Positions 6,094 through 11,361 of a DNA stretch of 11,361 nt are shown here, one piece after another. How positions within the stretch are numbered: position 1 is the first letter of the stretch; each line of letters starts with the position of its first letter. This stretch comes from CAYUNT01 sp964446285 (GTDB lineage: Bacteria; Sumerlaeota; Sumerlaeia; SLMS01; CAYUNT01): contig CAYUNT010000151.1 in the NCBI GenBank assembly GCA_964446285.1, positions 1-11,361 on the forward strand, written 5' to 3'. A program made the position numbers and the translations under genes. Under the pieces are notes generated by a model. That model was given only the letters and a program-made list of their open reading frames with translations, searched no databases and was not told where the DNA came from.

Positions 6094-7513
6094 CATCAGA
6101 ACAACGGAGAGGTGGTTTATGCCGCCACGCAGAGGAATGAACAAAAGAGCATGGCAAAACGCCTTCGCGGGCACATTTGGGCTTGTGGCCCTGGCGGCCG
6201 CGATTGTGCTGGTGGCAGGACTGGCCACACGCGCGCAGGCCGAAGTCTCGGGCGATCAGATTCAGTTGAAAAAAGGCGACATTCGAGCCGAAAGCCTGGA
6301 AAAGGACATTTCGAACATCCTTGTGGCGGATGAAAAAATCGTGAAAGTGATCCGCGATACAAAGGAGCCGAAATTCATCCGGATCATCGGTCAAAGCGCG
6401 GGAACCACGGCCTGCCATATCACATTTAACGATGGCAGCAGCCGCACGCTTCAAATTGAAGTGGAGGATGGCATTTCTGTCACGAATGTGGACATCCTTG
6501 TGCTCCACTACAGCGAAATCCTGGCGGAACACGCTCCGCTGGCCCGCGTCGAACGTTTTGGCCCCAAGGGAGGCAGCGACACGATTGTTCTTAAGGGGCG
6601 CTATTCCGAAGGACGCCAGGAGGTCGCAGTAAAGCAAATCAAGGAAGATGCTCAGCGAAACAATATCAAGGTCATGGACCTGACGGAAAAAATCGTTGCG
6701 GAAAAACCGCCGGAAAAGCCGCTCCGCAACGTGATCATCGAAACTCGGCTGTATCTGATTTCCGATAAAGACATGCGGAACTTTGGCTTCCAGTATAACA
6801 ATATGACCTGGAACGCCACGGGAACCGCCAACTACATTGTCGGGCGTCAATGGAGCACGGGAAATCCGGAAACAAGTTCGCAATCGGGACAAGCGTCCGC
6901 GGCCGGGCAGGCCCAGACCGGTGGCACGGTCAATTACTCGAAAATCCTGAACGACTCAAAGCAGCTGGACTATCAGCGCCTGACAGTCGTGGAAGGCAAA
7001 GAAGCCGAAAAGATTTTCGGCGGAACAACGTATCTGCAGAACACAACGCAAAATACATCCACTTATACGCCGGTCAACTTCGGGACCATTCTCAAGGCAT
7101 CTCCCAAGGTGCTGGATGACAGGCTTTGCGAACTGCATCTCATGGTGGAGTCGTCGTTCCCGCCCACAAATCCGCAACTGCCCACCGTGATGAAGGATAT
7201 GACGGACCAGACGGTCATCATCGAATTCGGCCAGCCTCTGCTCCTGGCGAATACGTTCAAGAATTTCCGCTCGAAACAAATAGACAAAGTTACGGGACTG
7301 GGCGAGCTGCCCATTCTGGGCGAGCTCTTCAAGAACCGCTCGTTCCAAAGCGGAAAAGAAGAAGCGTTGCTCGTCGTAACTGCCTATTTGCAGACGGGAA
7401 CGATGCCGACGCCGGATATTCCGGAAAGTCTGCGGAATCTTCAGAAGGAACAAACCATAAAGCCGCCCGTGCCTGCCTCGGGCGCTGCCGCTGCGGCTCC
7501 AAGCGGTTCCTGA
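6086..7513 (+). CDS. cpaC: Tad outer-membrane secretin CpaC/RcpA
   Basis: This is a 475-residue protein. It has a long signal peptide with its hydrophobic core at about 30-48 and an apparent ARAQA-EV cleavage near residue 52. A pilus-formation N-terminal domain (about 56-128) ends in the typical GQSAGTTACHITFNDG. A periplasmic segment (about 130-210) with 'IVLKGRYSEGRQEVAVKQI' resembles the BON-like part of RcpA. The secretin core begins at VIIETRLYLISDKDMRNFGF and ends with GTILKASPKVLDDRLCELHL and GLGELPILGELFKNRSF followed by EEALLVVTAYL, the conserved secretin C-terminal motifs. It should form the outer-membrane ring through which the Flp pilus passes. Length is usual for the family. Residues 269-286 form a Gln/Gly/Ser-rich insert. 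A short Pro/Ala-rich tail follows the secretin domain. It overlaps cpaB by eight bases. Confidence 0.93.
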   Translation: MSSIRTTERWFMPPRRGMNKRAWQNAFAGTFGLVALAAAIVLVAGLATRAQAEVSGDQIQLKKGDIRAESLEKDISNILVADEKIVKVIRDTKEPKFIRIIGQSAGTTACHITFNDGSSRTLQIEVEDGISVTNVDILVLHYSEILAEHAPLARVERFGPKGGSDTIVLKGRYSEGRQEVAVKQIKEDAQRNNIKVMDLTEKIVAEKPPEKPLRNVIIETRLYLISDKDMRNFGFQYNNMTWNATGTANYIVGRQWSTGNPETSSQSGQASAAGQAQTGGTVNYSKILNDSKQLDYQRLTVVEGKEAEKIFGGTTYLQNTTQNTSTYTPVNFGTILKASPKVLDDRLCELHLMVESSFPPTNPQLPTVMKDMTDQTVIIEFGQPLLLANTFKNFRSKQIDKVTGLGELPILGELFKNRSFQSGKEEALLVVTAYLQTGTMPTPDIPESLRNLQKEQTIKPPVPASGAAAAAPSGS

Positions 7514-7570
7514 CGCCTGTCCGCGCCCCGTCCGCACGCTATCCGCCAATCAATCCCATTCAGCGTCGTT

Positions 7571-9892
7571 ATGGATAATCCTTTCGCCCGGCCGCAAGAT
7601 TCTCCTGTTCTGAGTCCGGATTCCGCCTTTTCAAACCGGGTGGAATCCGCGCCCGGAGCAAGTGCGGCTTGCATGTTGGAGGTGCATCAGTATCGCGATG
7701 GCATCCTGGAGCAGCAGCGCATTTTCGACCGTCCGGGAACCATCCGCATCGGGCGGCATCAGGAATGCGAAATCCATATACGCGGACAGGAAATCTCGCG
7801 CTTTCACATGCATCTGGAATGGGATGGCCGCCTGCTTCGCGCCTTTAACGACAGCACGAAAAACGGAACCCTTCTGAATGGCCGCCCCTTGAGCGGCGAA
7901 GGCGAATGGGTTCCTTGTCCGGTTACGTTTTATTTATCGGCGCAAGTGTCAATCTGCGTGGAATTGACATCTCCCGATCGCGTGGCGCGGATTCCGCCGC
8001 AAAATCAGTGGGAAGGGCGCCCAATGGAGGAAGCAGGACCGCAAGGCGCGCGGCTACCAGGAGCCGGAGCAGATGGGCTCGCTCCCGCAGGCGCGGCGGT
8101 TGCTTCTCCACCTTTTGCCCCGTCTTCACCTTTCGCTCCCGCCCCGCCATCCAGCATCGCGCCCGGAGCCGCTGCACCCGGCGAGATTGCGCCAAGCTCG
8201 GGGGCCATCGCTCCTGCGCCCGTGTCCAGCGAAAACGACGCCCTCGACGCGCTTGCGGAAACCATCGAACGCTACGACAACGCTCCCCCGCCGCCGGGTT
8301 CGGCCCGATTTGCCATTCCGCGAGCCGGCCAGGCCGCGCCTCAAGGCGGAACTCCTTTTTTCGCGCCGCCCGCTTCTCCGCCTTCCGCTTCCGCTCCTTC
8401 TGTTTCCGCGCCTCCCTCCACGCCGCCCAAGGGTTCGACGCAAATCGTTCCGTTGCGCGGCAAAGAACAACAGGCGCCCGGCACGCCCAGGCGAACCCAA
8501 ATTTCCCCGCTTCATGCGAGGCGCACGCCCGCGGAGGCAGCAGGCGCCGCCGCCGGCCCCGCGCCTCCGCCCGTCGTCAGCCAGGAACGCAGCCTCGAGC
8601 GAATCGCCAGGCACAAGGAACGCCCACTGGATGAATCCGCGCGCCTTTTGCGCGAAATTCATCACAAACTGGTGGACCGCCTGAACACATGGCGATGGGC
8701 GCATGAGGAGGCCACTCAGGAGGAAAGCCGCCGGCAAGCAGAACGCATTCTCGGCGAAATCATCGAGGAATACAAAGACCGCCTCCCGCCGGATCTGACG
8801 GCTGGCCGCCTAAAAAAGGACGTGCTCGACCTCGCGCTCGGCCTCGGCCCGATCGAGGATTTGCTCCACGACCCGAGCGTTTCGGAAATCATGGTGGTGG
8901 GCTGCGATCGCGTGTATGTGGAGCGCGGCGGATTGGTGGAATTGACAGATCGTTCATTTGCATCAAACGAAATCCTGCGCTCTTACATCGACGCCATTGT
9001 GCGGCCCCTCGGGCGGCGCGTCGATGAGGGCAGCCCGATGGTCGATGCGCGCCTGCCTGATGGCTCGCGAATCAATGCTGTCATTCCGCCGCTGTCGCCC
9101 CACGGCCCATGCCTGACTATCCGCAAATTCCGCCAGCAGCATTTTACGCTCGAAGAGCTGGCGCGGCTGGGCACGCTGAACCCGCGCATGGCGCTGTTTC
9201 TCGAACGCTGCGTGAAGGCGCGCAAAAACATCGTTGTCTCGGGCGGAACGGGAAGTGGGAAAACGACGCTGCTCAATACGTTTTCGTCGTATATTTCGGA
9301 GCGCGAACGGATAGTCACCATCGAAGACGCGCTCGAATTGCGCCTCCAGCAAAAGCACGTAATTACGCTCGAATGCCGCCCGCCCAACACGGAAGGCAAG
9401 GGGCAGGTCACAGTGCAGGATTTGCTGCGCAATGCCCTGAGAATGCGCCCGGACCGCATTATCATCGGCGAATGCCGCGGCGAAGAGGCGCTGGACATGA
9501 TCCAGGCGATGAACACAGGCCACGATGGCTCGCTGACGACGCTTCATGCCAATTCGCCCGAGGATATGCTGCGCCGCCTGGAAATCATGATCCTCAAAGC
9601 CAAGGAAATGCCGATTGGCGCCATCCGCGAGATGATCGCCTCAGCCATTCATGTGGTGGTGCAGCAAAACCGCCTTCCGGATGGGCGGCGTGTGATTTCC
9701 TCGATTTCTGAAGTGGCCGGTTACGACCACCGCGAACAGCGCATCCGCATCGAGGACATTTTTCGGTTCGAGCGCCTGGGCGTGGAACCTTCAGGTCGCG
9801 TGATCGGAGAATTTCGCATGACAGGACATCTGCCATCCTTCCTGGCGGAATTCAAAACCCTCGGCCTCCTTGATTCGGGGCCATATTTATAG
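7571..9892 (+). CDS. cpaF: FHA domain-CpaF/TadA fusion, Tad secretion ATPase
   Basis: This is a 773-residue, three-part protein. An FHA domain (about 36-132) keeps the phosphothreonine-binding residues: GR 61-62, S76 and H79 in SRFH, NGT 98-100 and NG 103-104. A Pro/Ala/Ser-rich linker spans about 145-335. The CpaF/TadA ATPase (about 345-773) has LGPIEDLLHDPSVSEIMV, Walker A GGTGSGKTT (558-566, Lys564), Walker B region RIIIGECRGEEALDM (629-643) and the HANS box (659-662). CpaF hydrolyses ATP at the cytoplasmic face of TadB/TadC to drive Flp pilus assembly. Usual CpaF is about 450-500 residues, so the N-terminal 340 are extra. FHA domains bind phosphothreonine peptides, which suggests control by a Ser/Thr kinase (inference). 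No clear ribosome binding site precedes ATG 7571; ATG 7673 (residue 35) would still keep the FHA domain. Confidence 0.95.
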   Translation: MDNPFARPQDSPVLSPDSAFSNRVESAPGASAACMLEVHQYRDGILEQQRIFDRPGTIRIGRHQECEIHIRGQEISRFHMHLEWDGRLLRAFNDSTKNGTLLNGRPLSGEGEWVPCPVTFYLSAQVSICVELTSPDRVARIPPQNQWEGRPMEEAGPQGARLPGAGADGLAPAGAAVASPPFAPSSPFAPAPPSSIAPGAAAPGEIAPSSGAIAPAPVSSENDALDALAETIERYDNAPPPPGSARFAIPRAGQAAPQGGTPFFAPPASPPSASAPSVSAPPSTPPKGSTQIVPLRGKEQQAPGTPRRTQISPLHARRTPAEAAGAAAGPAPPPVVSQERSLERIARHKERPLDESARLLREIHHKLVDRLNTWRWAHEEATQEESRRQAERILGEIIEEYKDRLPPDLTAGRLKKDVLDLALGLGPIEDLLHDPSVSEIMVVGCDRVYVERGGLVELTDRSFASNEILRSYIDAIVRPLGRRVDEGSPMVDARLPDGSRINAVIPPLSPHGPCLTIRKFRQQHFTLEELARLGTLNPRMALFLERCVKARKNIVVSGGTGSGKTTLLNTFSSYISERERIVTIEDALELRLQQKHVITLECRPPNTEGKGQVTVQDLLRNALRMRPDRIIIGECRGEEALDMIQAMNTGHDGSLTTLHANSPEDMLRRLEIMILKAKEMPIGAIREMIASAIHVVVQQNRLPDGRRVISSISEVAGYDHREQRIRIEDIFRFERLGVEPSGRVIGEFRMTGHLPSFLAEFKTLGLLDSGPYL

Positions 9893-9916
9893 GCGCAGAA
9901 GGCCAGCAGGGAGCGC

Positions 9917-10780
9917 ATGGGATCATCGCAAGCCGCCGTTGAATACTATCACTGGATTGCCAGCGGGCTGTTCGCCGTGCTGCTGGGCTGTTCGGCGTTG
10001 CTTGTATATAATCCAATTGCCGCATGGATGCGCGCCTACGAGGCATCGCTGCAAACCCTCTTGATTTCGATGCGTTCGCGGGCGGTTCCGCGCGATTTTG
10101 TAATGCAGCAATTTCTGTTCGCCTCGATATTCTTCGCCGTTACCTATGTGGTCAAAGGTTCGGTGCTGCTCGGGCTGATCGCGGCGGCGGGCGGCGTGTA
10201 TCTTCCCTGGCGCAATCTGAACGCGGCACATCGGAAATACATGCGATTATTTGAATCTCAGTTCGTGGAAACGCTTGGGATATTATCCGCGTGCCTGCGG
10301 GCCAATCAGAGTTTCAGCCAGGCGGTGGACGAGGTTGTGAAGCGCTCGCTGGCCCCTACGCGCGACGAATTCAAGTCGCTGGCTGAGGAAATGCGCCACG
10401 GCATCCCGGTGGCGGAGGCGCTCGACCACATGGTGGCGCGTATGCGCGTGACGTGTGTGGATGCCTTTGCCAATGCCGTTAAGGTAACGGCGCCCACGGG
10501 TGGCAGTCTGGCGCGCATCTTCGATCAATTGGCGGAGAATCTGCGCGAAAACAACCGTCTGGAGCGCGCCATCGAGACGATGACCGCCCAAGGGCGCCTC
10601 CAGGGAAATATCCTCGGAATGCTTCCCATTGTGCTGGCGGCGGCAATGTATTTTCTGGAGCCGGACCTGATCCGCCCGCTCTTCACCACAACGCCAGGAT
10701 ATGTAATCCTTTCCTTGATTATCGCCTGTGAAGTGGCCGGCCTTTATCTGATCCGAAAGGCCACTCGAATCCCCTTGTAG
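9917..10780 (+). CDS. tadB: Tad inner-membrane platform protein TadB
   Basis: This is a 287-residue integral membrane protein with a type II secretion F (T2SSF) domain. Membrane helices are apparent at about 14-34, 66-92, 230-246 and 258-278. The cytoplasmic T2SSF core lies between (about 110-228) with FVETLGILSACLRANQSFSQ, EEMRHGIPVAEAL and LARIFDQLAENLRENNRLER, all typical of TadB. TadB and TadC form the inner-membrane platform acted on by the CpaF ATPase. AGGGAG at 9908-9913 supports ATG 9917. It begins 24 bases after the cpaF stop. It is slightly shorter than many TadB proteins, mainly at the N-terminus. Confidence 0.92.
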   Translation: MGSSQAAVEYYHWIASGLFAVLLGCSALLVYNPIAAWMRAYEASLQTLLISMRSRAVPRDFVMQQFLFASIFFAVTYVVKGSVLLGLIAAAGGVYLPWRNLNAAHRKYMRLFESQFVETLGILSACLRANQSFSQAVDEVVKRSLAPTRDEFKSLAEEMRHGIPVAEALDHMVARMRVTCVDAFANAVKVTAPTGGSLARIFDQLAENLRENNRLERAIETMTAQGRLQGNILGMLPIVLAAAMYFLEPDLIRPLFTTTPGYVILSLIIACEVAGLYLIRKATRIPL

Positions 10781-10841
10781 AGCCGCGCGCTGCTTTATTT
10801 CGCGCTTTGTGTTTCCGCAAGCGCAGCGGGAAAATCCACCA

Positions 10842-11361
10842 ATGTCAATTCTTCAGTCGGTTTCTCCCTCCACACTGGCCGGCGCCGCGATGGTTGCCTT
10901 GGGGGCAGGCGCGGCAGTCCTGTTGATGAACCCGGCTCTGATCGAACCCCAGTGGAGGCGGATGTTTGAGAAGCCGACGCACCTTCGCCGCCGCGAAGAC
11001 CGCGCGTTGCGCCAGAATCTCTTCCTCATGCTGTTTTTGCCCCTCATTCGCTACTGCGGATGGGCGGCCTCGCGTTTGGGATTCCCGAGAAATCGCGCGG
11101 AATTGCAGAGAAATCTTGCCCTGGCCAATTATCCAGGAGGTCTGAATCCAGAGGAATATGCGGGGGCCGTTGTTGTTGCTTCTCTGCTGGGCGGCTTGGC
11201 CGCGGGCGGCGGCGCTTGGTATTGGACGGACAAGATAAATTACTTTTATCCCATCCTCGCCTGTCTTTCGATTCTCCTATATTCGCCCGTCTGGCTAGCG
11301 GACCGGGTAATGCGCCACCAGAGCGAGCTCAATCGCAGACTTCCGGCCCTGCTGGATATGC
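10842..11361 (+). CDS. tadC: Tad inner-membrane platform protein TadC (partial, 3' end outside window)
   Basis: From ATG 10842 the frame stays open to the window edge for 173 codons, starting MSILQSVSPSTLAGAAMVAL. Hydrophobic helices lie near residues 12-30, 60-76, 106-124 and 134-150, with basic segments such as RRREDRALRQ between. The last residues, LNRRLPALLDM, match the motif at which the T2SSF domain of TadC begins ('LPDALDLL'-like). Position directly after tadB is the standard tadB-tadC order. TadC pairs with TadB as the platform. The start has only a weak GCGGGA upstream. The catalogue of motifs is incomplete because the second half is missing. Confidence 0.85.
   Translation, partial: MSILQSVSPSTLAGAAMVALGAGAAVLLMNPALIEPQWRRMFEKPTHLRRREDRALRQNLFLMLFLPLIRYCGWAASRLGFPRNRAELQRNLALANYPGGLNPEEYAGAVVVASLLGGLAAGGGAWYWTDKINYFYPILACLSILLYSPVWLADRVMRHQSELNRRLPALLDM

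Noticed and set aside
8005..8737. Overlapping frames on both strands in the Pro/Ala-rich linker of the ATPase
   Set aside because: GC-rich low-complexity DNA stays open in all frames; only the plus-strand fusion frame joins two recognised domains.
10812..10834. TTTCCGC / GCGGGAAA inverted repeat before tadC as a terminator
   Set aside because: The stem has a bulge, no T run follows, and it lies just before a co-directional operon gene.

Overview
The window is almost entirely one plus-strand gene cluster for a Flp/Tad (tight adherence) pilus, a type IV-like pilus assembled by a type II secretion-like machine. GC content is moderate to high. The layout, a dispersed palindromic repeat family and an FHA domain fused to the Tad ATPase suggest a deep-branching Gram-negative bacterium of the Planctomycetes / Hydrogenedentes / Sumerlaeota / Myxococcota sort. 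I cannot place it more precisely. The secretin does imply an outer membrane.

Layout: 1-47 holds the last residues of an upstream gene. 48-476 is a gene-free leader with two adjacent hairpins, the second followed by a T run. 477-3966 encodes three proteins with TadE/TadG-type N-termini: a 307-residue TadE-like protein, a 621-residue TadG-like protein without a visible von Willebrand domain, and a 214-residue TadE-like protein. A 146-base gap (3967-4112) follows. It carries a strong ribosome binding site in front of an 11-codon mini-ORF, which leads by an ATGA overlap into a 353-residue exported or membrane-anchored protein I do not recognise. After that come a possible 31-codon ORF, cpaB (rcpC), cpaC (rcpA, secretin), an FHA-CpaF (tadA) fusion ATPase, tadB, and the start of tadC, which runs off the right edge.

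How they work together: CpaC forms the outer-membrane channel and CpaB is its periplasmic partner. The CpaF ATPase powers the TadB/TadC inner-membrane platform. The TadE/TadG-like proteins are candidate minor pilins or pilus-associated proteins. The major Flp pilin, the prepilin peptidase (TadV/CpaA) and the localisation ATPase TadZ/CpaE are not seen. TadZ/CpaE is absent from its usual place between secretin and ATPase, where instead the ATPase carries an extra FHA domain on a long Pro/Ala-rich linker.

Most notable: (1) a palindromic repeat present once in the leader is also found, inverted, as three in-phase 30-bp copies inside the 5' end of the tadG-like reading frame, encoding a decapeptide repeat; (2) an unrecognised protein with a possible internal duplication sits in the middle of the operon; (3) a chain of start/stop overlaps links mini-ORF, unknown gene, 31-codon ORF, cpaB and cpaC; (4) the FHA-CpaF fusion occurs with no cpaE in the normal slot. 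I see no RNA genes, insertion sequences or CRISPR arrays.
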